Part shown: positions 39,413 to 46,577 of the stretch, in pieces
Numbering within the stretch: position 1 is the first letter of the stretch
How the letters are laid out: every line of letters starts with the position of its first letter
Assembly (NCBI GenBank): GCA_963704585.1
Contig: OY969919.1
Location: 2,976,001-3,040,000 of the forward strand
Length of the DNA stretch: 64,000 nt
Source of the DNA: Bog-756 sp963704585
GTDB lineage: Bacteria; Actinomycetota; Acidimicrobiia; Acidimicrobiales; RAAP-2
Direction: 5' to 3'
Made by a program: the position numbers and the translations under genes
The notes under the pieces: model-generated
Database searches by the model: none
What the model was told of the DNA's origin: nothing
What the model saw: the letters and a program-made list of their open reading frames with translations, nothing else

Positions 39413-41479
39413 TCACGCCGAGACCTGGTCGGCGCCGTTGCCCGTCGAGCCGACCCGCGCGCTGACCGGGTGGGCATGCCCGAACTCGGACTCGACGGAG
39501 TCCAGCTCCGGCCACTCGAAGCCCGCGTCGATGACCGCGCCGGCCGGCTCTGCGGGTACGGCGGGCACGGTCGCGTCGATCGAGCCCGCGGTGAAGAGCA
39601 GCATGCGGACCGTCTCGCGGTCGCGCCGCATCGTCGCCTCCTCGAGCTGCTCGAGCTCGCCGGCGAAGGCGTCCTCGGGCGCCTTGATGGGCACCAGGCG
39701 GTTGATGTAGGGGTGGCTCGTCCCGAGCACCTGCTCGTCGGGCGTCGAGAGGACCTCGTTGAGCTTCTCGCCCGGGCGGATCCCGGTGATCTCGATCGCG
39801 ATGTCGGTGCCCACCCGGCAGCCGGAGAGCCGGATCATCCGCTCGGCGAGGTCGAGGATCTTGACGGGCACGCCCATCTCGAGCATGAAGATCTCGCCGC
39901 CGCGGGAGAGCACCGACGACTGGAGGACGAGCTGGACCGCCTCCTCGACGCTCATGAAGAAGCGGGTCATGCGCGGATCGGTCACCGTGACCGGGCCGCC
40001 GTCGGCGATCTGGCGGGCGAAGGTCGGGATCACGCTCCCGCGGCTGCCGAGCACGTTGCCGAACCGCACGGTGCAGTACGCGGCGCCCTCGGGCGCGTGG
40101 GCGAGGACGACCTGCTCCGCGAGGCGCTTCGAGGCGCCCATGACGCTCGAGGGACGCACCGCCTTGTCGGTCGAGATCTGGACGAAGCGGGTCGCGCCGA
40201 CGAAGGCGGCGGCGTCGACGACGTTGAGCGTGCCGATCACATTGGTGCGGGCGGCCTCGAGCGGGTGCTTCTCGAGCACCGGGACGTGCTTGTGGGCCGC
40301 GGCGTGGAAGACGACCTCCGGGCGGTACCGCTCGAACGCCTCGAGGACGGCGTAGCGGTCGGAGACGTCGACGAGGGCCTGCTCGCACGGACCGGTCACG
40401 GTCGCCGCGGTGTCGTGGAGGTGGGTCTCGTCGTGGTCGAGGAGCACCAGCATGGCCGGGTCGAGGCTCGCGACCTGCCGGCAGATCTCCGAGCCGATCG
40501 AGCCGCCTGCCCCGGTCACCAGCACACGGTGGCCCGCCACCGAGCGCCGGACCGACTCGAGGTCGGTCGGGACGGGGGTGCGGCCCAGCAGGTCCTCGAT
40601 GCGCGGCTCGCGCGCCTGGCGGATGGCGGCGAGGTGCGCCGGCTCGTTGAGCATGTCCTTCACGCCGGGGAGGATCTTCATCGCGACGCCGGCGATCTCG
40701 GCGGCCCGGAGCCCGCGCTCGACGACCTCGGGCGGTGGCGAGGGGATCGCGAGGAGGACCTGCTGGATCGTGTAGCGGCTCGCGGCCGACGGGATGTCGT
40801 CGATCGTGCCGACGACCGGCACGCCGAGGAGGGAGAGCCCGTGGGCGCGGGGGTCGTCGTCGAAGACGGCCACCGGGACCAGTCCGGCGCCGGGGCTGCG
40901 GAGCATCTCGCGGATGGCGGCCGCGCCCGTGTCGCGGCTGCCGATGACGGCCACGCGCAGCCCGAGGCGCTTCGAGCCGCGCTGCCAGGCGAACAGGCGG
41001 GAGTGGAAGCGGAGGATGCCCATGCCGGCCGCGGAGAACATGCAGCCGACGACGACCACGATCGGTGCGACGAGCTCGACGTGGAGCGACCGGCCGACTG
41101 GCCAGAAGGTGATGAGGACGCAGAGGGTGACCGCCATGGCGAGGATGAGCTGGCGCGCCTCGTCGGCGCCGGCGTGGCGCCACATGCGCCCGTAGAGCCC
41201 GAAGATCCGGTTCGAGAGGAGCGTCACCGCGATGGCGACGAGCAGGAACTCCCCGAAGTGGGCCCAGTAGCCGACCGGTGCGCGGTCACGGAAGTAGGCG
41301 ACCTCGGCGAGCCCGTAGCCGGCGACCACGCAGATCGAGTCGAGGAGGACGAAGACGATCGCCGCACGGACACGGCTGGCCATGACCGCGACCTGGCGCA
41401 TGTCACGAGCTGACGACGGGTCTTCGGCGGGCATCTCCGGTTCCGACACGAATTCTCCCTTTGATGCCGATGCATCCAT
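39413..41479 (-). CDS. Membrane nucleotide-sugar 4,6-dehydratase/epimerase (CapD/PglF family)
   Basis: Protein of 688 residues. Four predicted N-terminal helices (about residues 30-150) precede a CoA-binding-like domain (VAVIGSRDTGAAAIREM) and a catalytic extended-SDR domain: VTGAGGSIGSEICRQ (about 300-315), FHAAAHKHVPVLEKHP, and STDKAVRPSSVMGASKR. The MxxxK in place of YxxxK is normal for membrane PglF-type dehydratases. It probably starts a 4-keto-6-deoxy or bacillosamine-type amino sugar, a suitable substrate for formylation. ATG 41479 is downstream of GGGGGGCG. First gene of the minus-strand sugar operon. Confidence 0.88.
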   Translation of the reverse strand: MDASASKGEFVSEPEMPAEDPSSARDMRQVAVMASRVRAAIVFVLLDSICVVAGYGLAEVAYFRDRAPVGYWAHFGEFLLVAIAVTLLSNRIFGLYGRMWRHAGADEARQLILAMAVTLCVLITFWPVGRSLHVELVAPIVVVVGCMFSAAGMGILRFHSRLFAWQRGSKRLGLRVAVIGSRDTGAAAIREMLRSPGAGLVPVAVFDDDPRAHGLSLLGVPVVGTIDDIPSAASRYTIQQVLLAIPSPPPEVVERGLRAAEIAGVAMKILPGVKDMLNEPAHLAAIRQAREPRIEDLLGRTPVPTDLESVRRSVAGHRVLVTGAGGSIGSEICRQVASLDPAMLVLLDHDETHLHDTAATVTGPCEQALVDVSDRYAVLEAFERYRPEVVFHAAAHKHVPVLEKHPLEAARTNVIGTLNVVDAAAFVGATRFVQISTDKAVRPSSVMGASKRLAEQVVLAHAPEGAAYCTVRFGNVLGSRGSVIPTFARQIADGGPVTVTDPRMTRFFMSVEEAVQLVLQSSVLSRGGEIFMLEMGVPVKILDLAERMIRLSGCRVGTDIAIEITGIRPGEKLNEVLSTPDEQVLGTSHPYINRLVPIKAPEDAFAGELEQLEEATMRRDRETVRMLLFTAGSIDATVPAVPAEPAGAVIDAGFEWPELDSVESEFGHAHPVSARVGSTGNGADQVSA

Positions 41480-41760
41480 TCGATCGCCCCCCAACGGTGT
41501 CTCACCGCCCCCGATCCACGGCCCCACGGCCGGGCGGCCGACCCGAAATCCCCCGATCGCCCCGGAGCGCCCCCACGCGTCCGCAGCCTTTCCTCCTGCA
41601 CCGGTCTCAGCCCTCGGTCGACCCGCTCCAAACCTTACCCCGCCCCTTCGGATTCGACATCGTCAGGATTGAGGATTCGCAGGGGGCGAGCAGGCGTCAT
41701 CAGCGTGAACTCGCGGTGACCACCGACCGTGACCGGCCACCCGGTGACGACCCCGGCCCG

Positions 41761-41826
41761 GCGGTGCGGACGGCCGGCCCGGGGCCCGCCCCGGCGGTGC
41801 GGACGGCCGGCCCGGGGCCCGCCCCG
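41761..41826. repeat. Two tandem 33-bp GC-rich repeats
   Basis: Units 41761-41793 and 41794-41826 are identical. They are almost pure G and C with palindromic cores such as GGCCGGCC and GGGGCCC, and lie in the divergent region between the CapD-like and Wzz-like genes. Confidence 0.92.
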
Positions 41827-42083
41827 GACATGCCCGGGCCCAGACGACGGTTTCCGTCGTCGGCGACGGGAGCCGGCGGGCGCTGGCGGACGTGGGGGCG
41901 TCGGACCATGCCGGCACCCCTGGTGACCTCGCAGGGTCGTCGCCTATCATCGGTGGCGTAGTGGGCAGCTGCGTGGCCGTTGCGACCGCGCCGTCTCCGG
42001 CCGTGGCCGGCGTCGTGCGGCCGCACCCTGCATCGCCGGGGCGAACATCCAGTTGGTGCGCGTTTTCCGACCGGGTCGTCGAG

Positions 42084-42120
42084 TAAACTTGCCGGGCCGC
42101 GAACGAGACGGGACAGGGGC
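42084..42120 (+). promoter_or_regulatory. -10 element and ribosome binding site of the Wzz-like gene
   Basis: TAAACT at 42084-42089 predicts a start near 42096 and a leader of about 25 nt. GGGACAGGGG then precedes the ATG at 42121. No clear -35 hexamer is visible. Confidence 0.5.
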
Positions 42121-43854
42121 ATGACCGAGCCGATCAACTACTGGGCTGCGCTCCGGCGTAGCTGGCGCCTGCTCCTCGCGCTGACCGTGGTGGGCGCGAT
42201 CGTGGCGGTCGCCATGCCGGTCAGCTCGAGCCCCGCGAAGTCGTCGACGTCGACGTCGAAGTTCAAGTGGCAGTCGGCCGCCGTGGTCGGGGCGGTGTCG
42301 GCGGGAGGCATCGGTGGGACCGGCGTCACGACCTCGACCATCCTGCTCTGGGCGAACAACTTCTACGTCAAGATCAGCGCGATCACCGACGCCGGCCTGA
42401 GCAGCGACTCGCTCGCGCTCGCGGCCCAGATGACCGGTACGGCGATCACCTACGCGCAGTTGGAGTCGGGTCCCAAGCCGGCCACGTCGACCACCGGCGC
42501 GAGCGCGAAGGCGCCGACCTCGAGTGCGAACAATGGTCTCGTGCAGCTCGACGCATCCGGGACGACCCCGGCGCTCGCCATCAAGCTGACCGACGCCTAC
42601 GCGAAGGCCGTCGAGAACGGGGTCAATACCGCGTTTACCAACCACCAGCAGAGCCAGCCGAAGTCGCAGACGGCGTCGCAGCCGGCCACGAGCGGTTTCA
42701 CCATCCTGCTCCCCGCCCTCAACCGCAACACCTTCAAGACGGTTACCTCCAGTCCGAACCAGCTCGCGAGCAAGAAGGTGCGCCTGCTCCTCGGCGCGGT
42801 GCTCGGGCTGCTGGTCGCCGCGCTGCTCGTGCTGGTGCGCGAGCTCCTCGACAAACGAATGCACAAGGCGAGCCAGGTCGAGAACCACTTCAAGTACCCG
42901 GTGGTCGCCGAGATCCCGGAGCCGGCCGACACCAAGACGGCACAGCACGTCCTCGAGGTCGTCGACGACCCCGGCTCACCGACCGCCGAGACCTACCGCA
43001 AGCTGCGGATGTCGATCCTGTTCGAGCGCCTCCACGTGGGAGGCTCGTCGTCGAGCGCGCTCGGGGACCCGTTCGCCGCTGCTGCGCTCGGGATCCCGGT
43101 TGCTGCGGCCGAGCCGTACACGTCGCCCGAGCCGGGCACCCGCCAGGTGGTGCTCGTCGTCTCGGCGGTGGCCGAGGAGTCCCGCCCGGTGGTCGTCGCC
43201 AACCTGTGCGCGACGTACGCGGAGGCCGGGCAGCGGGTGATCGTGGTGACCACCAACGACCTCGACTCCGGCGCGCGGTCGGGCGATCAGCGCAACGTCT
43301 CCGGTCCGGTGACCGCGGTCGACGTCCAGAGCCAGCTGCGGCCGTCGAACCTCGAGGAGGTCTCGACCCTCTCGCTCCGCCCGTTCGTCCGGACGAGCGG
43401 CCGACTGGTCACGCGGGCGAAGGCCGTGCTCGACGCAGCCCGCGAGCTGGCGGACGTGATCATCGTCGAGGCACCACCGCTCATCGACTTCCACCACGGC
43501 GAGGCCCTGCTCCACGCGGTCGACGTGGTGCTGATCGTCGCCGAGTGCCAGACGACGACGACCGAGGACGCCGACGAGGCGGGCTCGATCCTCCGCAAGC
43601 TGGGTGCACCGGTCCTCGGGGTCGTCTTCACCAACATGCCGGTCAGCCGCCAGGAGGCCCGGCGACGCGCCCGGCTCGCCGAGTGCATGGTGGCCGTTGA
43701 CGAGCACGACGTCGACGAGCACGACGTCGACGGGAACGACGTCGACGGGAACGACGTCGACGGTCCGACCGAGCCGACCCGGCCCGTGCCGCAGACCGTC
43801 CCCGACGGATACGACGGGCAACCGGCGGGCTCGCAGGTCTCGCTCCCGACCTAG
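42121..43854 (+). CDS. Wzz-like chain-length protein with degenerate tyrosine-kinase domain
   Basis: Protein of 577 residues. INYWAALRRSWRLLLALTVV starts the first transmembrane helix, a Ser/Thr-rich extracytoplasmic region follows, and a second helix (LLLGAVLGLLVAALLVLVRE, about 222-241) leads to a cytoplasmic BY-kinase-like domain. In that domain the Walker A is SAVAEESRP without GKS/T, and the Walker B-like strand reads DVIIVEAPPLIDF with Glu where Asp is usual. ATP hydrolysis is therefore doubtful. The Tyr-rich tail of BY-kinases is missing; an acidic repeat (DEHDV, DGNDV) replaces it. It probably controls polymer length or assembly structurally. Confidence 0.82.
   Translation: MTEPINYWAALRRSWRLLLALTVVGAIVAVAMPVSSSPAKSSTSTSKFKWQSAAVVGAVSAGGIGGTGVTTSTILLWANNFYVKISAITDAGLSSDSLALAAQMTGTAITYAQLESGPKPATSTTGASAKAPTSSANNGLVQLDASGTTPALAIKLTDAYAKAVENGVNTAFTNHQQSQPKSQTASQPATSGFTILLPALNRNTFKTVTSSPNQLASKKVRLLLGAVLGLLVAALLVLVRELLDKRMHKASQVENHFKYPVVAEIPEPADTKTAQHVLEVVDDPGSPTAETYRKLRMSILFERLHVGGSSSSALGDPFAAAALGIPVAAAEPYTSPEPGTRQVVLVVSAVAEESRPVVVANLCATYAEAGQRVIVVTTNDLDSGARSGDQRNVSGPVTAVDVQSQLRPSNLEEVSTLSLRPFVRTSGRLVTRAKAVLDAARELADVIIVEAPPLIDFHHGEALLHAVDVVLIVAECQTTTTEDADEAGSILRKLGAPVLGVVFTNMPVSRQEARRRARLAECMVAVDEHDVDEHDVDGNDVDGNDVDGPTEPTRPVPQTVPDGYDGQPAGSQVSLPT
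43699..43758 (+). repeat. In-frame 15-bp repeat, four copies, in the Wzz-like gene
   Basis: Units 43699-43713, 43714-43728, 43729-43743 and 43744-43758 encode DEHDV twice and DGNDV twice. They lie in the acidic cytoplasmic tail, so copy number could vary without breaking the frame. Confidence 0.9.
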
Positions 43855-43866
43855 TCGGACTCCGAC

Positions 43867-45300
43867 ATGCTCGTCGCGGCAATCCACACGCCGTCAAGCC
43901 CGATCGTCGCGCTCCTCGTCGCGGTGATCCTCTTCGTCATCAGCCGGCCGATCATCCACCGGGTCGCGGCAGCCGAGCGCAGTCCGTGGCTGGTGCGGAT
44001 CATGACGGCCTGCCTGATCCTCCACCTGCTCGCCGCACCGACGCAGATCTTCGTCGTGGACCACTTCTACGGCGGGATCGCGGACTGGATCCGCTACGAC
44101 ACGCAGGGTGCGACGCTCGGGCCCGCGTTCCGCCACCTCAACTTCAGCCTCGCGAACGCCGACGTACGGGGGATCGTGAACGACGGGTCGGTGAGCATCG
44201 CGGCCGGCATCGTGATGGCCATCGTCGGCGTGAACCTGCTCGCCACCTTCCTCGTCTTCTCGTGGCTGTCGTTCCTCGGGTCGATCCTCTTCTACCGGGC
44301 CTTCACCCTCACCTTCCCGGGTGCCGTGGCTGGTCACCGGCGGTACGCGCTCATGATCTTCCTGCTCCCGTCGATGATCTTCTGGACCGCGGACACGAGC
44401 AAGGAGGCGATCATGATGCTCTCGCTCGGGATCGCCTCCTACGGTGCGGCCAAGGTGCTCGTGCGCGCCCGCGGGGGGTTCTCGCTCCTCGCGCTCGGCG
44501 TCGCGCTCGGCATCCTCATCCGACCCAACGAGCTCCTCATCATGCTCGGCGGCTTCGCGGTCGCACTCATGATCCGACCGGCCGCTCCGGGCCAGGGCGC
44601 CGGTGGACTGAAGCGCATCGGTGGCCTGGTCTTCATGGCGTTCCTCCTCGGCGTGTCGGTCTTCTTGACCGTCCACTACCTGCACACCTCGGGAGGGACC
44701 CTCTCGCTCAATCAGGCATCCGCGGGGAACCAGGGCACCGGGGCCGGCTTCGGCAGCAGCGGGGTCGCGTACTCGAGCAGCCCGCTCTACTACTGGCGGG
44801 ACGTCTACACCGTGCTCTTCGACCCACTGCCCATCAATGCGCACGGCACAGGGCAGCTCATCGCCTCCATGGAGAACATGCTCGTCCTGGCCCTCGTCTT
44901 CCTCTCGCTTCGCCAGCTCCGCATGACCTTTCGGGCTGCCGCGGCGCGCCCCTACGTGATGCTCTGCCTGGTCTACAGCGCGGGGTTCCTCTACGCGTTC
45001 GCCGCGCTCGGCAACCTCGGGCTCATCACGCGAGAGCGGACATTGCTCTTCCCGTACCTCCTCGTCCTGCTCTGCATCCCGAGGACGCCGAAGGGCTTGC
45101 CCAGCCGCTACGACTGGGAGTATCGCCGGCGCGACCGGAAGCTCCGCCTGGCCGCGCGCGCCGAGCTGGCGGCGATGGGGACGTCGCCCGAGGCACTGCA
45201 TGCGTTGGCGCTGGCCCGTCGGCAGGCGGACGGCGCTCCCCGGCCGGCGGTCGGTGCAGGACCGGCCGCCGGGGGTGACCAGACGTCAGGCGGTCCGTGA
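43867..45300 (+). CDS. Multispanning membrane protein, candidate polysaccharide polymerase (Wzy-like)
   Basis: Protein of 477 residues with about 10-11 hydrophobic helices and a larger extracytoplasmic loop (about 275-320, rich in Ser, Gly and Tyr). Segments such as FLLPSMIFWTADTSKEAIMM and LGILIRPNELLIMLGG resemble O-antigen ligase/polymerase-like proteins of actinobacterial loci. Position right after the chain-length protein (12 bases) supports a polymerase. Sequence conservation in this class is weak, so the call depends on topology and context. The basic C-terminus ends in a Pro/Gly-rich tail. The gene overlaps the convergent GT gene by 15 bases. Confidence 0.65.
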   Translation: MLVAAIHTPSSPIVALLVAVILFVISRPIIHRVAAAERSPWLVRIMTACLILHLLAAPTQIFVVDHFYGGIADWIRYDTQGATLGPAFRHLNFSLANADVRGIVNDGSVSIAAGIVMAIVGVNLLATFLVFSWLSFLGSILFYRAFTLTFPGAVAGHRRYALMIFLLPSMIFWTADTSKEAIMMLSLGIASYGAAKVLVRARGGFSLLALGVALGILIRPNELLIMLGGFAVALMIRPAAPGQGAGGLKRIGGLVFMAFLLGVSVFLTVHYLHTSGGTLSLNQASAGNQGTGAGFGSSGVAYSSSPLYYWRDVYTVLFDPLPINAHGTGQLIASMENMLVLALVFLSLRQLRMTFRAAAARPYVMLCLVYSAGFLYAFAALGNLGLITRERTLLFPYLLVLLCIPRTPKGLPSRYDWEYRRRDRKLRLAARAELAAMGTSPEALHALALARRQADGAPRPAVGAGPAAGGDQTSGGP

Positions 45301-46434
45301 GGCGCCGAATGTGGGCAGGAGCGGCTGCAGCATGGCGAGCCACTGTGCCGCGACCGCCTCGAGGCTGAAGCGGGCGACACAGCGTGCCCGCGCCGCTTCG
45401 CCCATGGCGAGACGGCGACCCTCGTCCGCGAGGAGCGCGTCGACGGCGGCGACCATCCCGTCGAGGTCGTCCACGCCGAGCACGTGGCCGGTCGTCCCGT
45501 CGTCGAGCACCGTCCGGACGCCCGGGACGTCGGTGGCGACGACCGGGACGCCCGACAGCCCTGCCTCGATGAGCACACCCGGCATCCCTTCGCCCGTGGG
45601 CAGGCTCGGGAAGACCATGACGTCGGCGCCGCGCAGGAGCTCGGCCACGTCCGAGCGCGACCCGAGCAGCTCCACACCGGCGTCGTGGGCCGGCCCTGCG
45701 AGCGTGGAGCGCAAGGGCCCGTCGCCGATGAGCAGTGCCTCGATGTCGCGACCGGACGACCGGAGCGCCGCGACGACGTCCACGAACCGATGGGGTTGCT
45801 TCTGGTCGGTGAGCGCGCCGACGAAGACGACGACGGGGCGATGACCCGGCGAGCGCTCCGCGCGCGGGAAGAACGTGTGGGGGTCGCGTCCGTTGGGCGT
45901 CATCGTGACCCGGCTCGCAGGCACGCCGAGGAGCTCCGAGCACTCGGCCGCGACCTCGTCACCCTCGGCCGCGATCACGTCCGCCCGTCGCGCGAGGCGG
46001 CGCCACAGCTGGATCTGCAGCCGCCGGTCTCGCTCGCCGGCGAAGGTCCCGATCGCGTAGTAGGCGAGCGGCAGGTCGCGCCCGACGTTCGCCGGCACCA
46101 CGTACTTGAGCGCATCACCCCCGTGTGCGACGACGAGCGACGGGTCGAGCCGTGCGAGCGCGGCGCGCAGGCGGAGCACCAGCGCAGGTGCGTACCCGAC
46201 CGCCGGCGTCGCCCCACCGTCGAAGCGGAGCGAGAAGTCGGTCCGCACTTCGGGTGGGCCGTCGAAGAGGGTGAGCACCCGGTGCGCCCGCACGCCCGGC
46301 GCGTCGAGCTGGTCCGCGAGGGCGCGGGCCTCGCGCTGCGCGCCGCGGGCGAGGGGGGTGGGGATCACGTGGAGCACGAGGGGCTCGCTCGCGACATCAC
46401 CTGCAGCTCTCGACGATCGATCACGAGTGCTCAT
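45286..46434 (-). CDS. GT4-family glycosyltransferase
   Basis: Protein of 382 residues, GT-B fold. N-domain: PLVLHVIPTPLARGAQREAR. C-domain: PVVVFVGALTDQKQPHRFVD, then LRGADVMVFPSLPTGEGMPG and VLIEAGLSGVPVVATDVPG, the GT4 donor-site region with its conserved Glu. Upstream GGGAGCACCG precedes the ATG at 46434. It is divergent from the next GT gene and convergent, with a 15-base overlap, with the candidate polymerase. Donor and acceptor are unknown. Confidence 0.85.
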   Translation of the reverse strand: MSTRDRSSRAAGDVASEPLVLHVIPTPLARGAQREARALADQLDAPGVRAHRVLTLFDGPPEVRTDFSLRFDGGATPAVGYAPALVLRLRAALARLDPSLVVAHGGDALKYVVPANVGRDLPLAYYAIGTFAGERDRRLQIQLWRRLARRADVIAAEGDEVAAECSELLGVPASRVTMTPNGRDPHTFFPRAERSPGHRPVVVFVGALTDQKQPHRFVDVVAALRSSGRDIEALLIGDGPLRSTLAGPAHDAGVELLGSRSDVAELLRGADVMVFPSLPTGEGMPGVLIEAGLSGVPVVATDVPGVRTVLDDGTTGHVLGVDDLDGMVAAVDALLADEGRRLAMGEAARARCVARFSLEAVAAQWLAMLQPLLPTFGASRTA

Positions 46435-46577
46435 CGGTGCTCCCAGCCGGTGGGCGTCGCTTCGGCTCGGGGAGCGTAGCAGCGCCCCGATCCGACGGCT
46501 CCACTACCATCGCCACGCTCCGGACGGCGCGCCCGACCTCCCGCGCACCCCCATCCGAGCGGAGCGATGGGACATCC

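Larger units (their letters stand above)
41480..42120. other. 641-base divergent control region of the polysaccharide locus
   Basis: No convincing gene. On the minus strand TAAGGT (41637-41632) could start a leader of about 145 nt for the CapD-like gene. On the plus strand TATCAT (41945-41950) and TAAACT (42084-42089) are possible -10 elements for the Wzz-like gene. A 33-bp unit is repeated at 41761-41826. A 41-codon GTG frame (41961-42086) lies between the two plus-strand hexamers but has no supporting feature. Confidence 0.5.

Noticed and set aside
41961..42086. 41-codon GTG frame before the Wzz-like gene
   Set aside because: Only a distant TATCAT supports it, composition is not convincing, and its stop coincides with the next -10.
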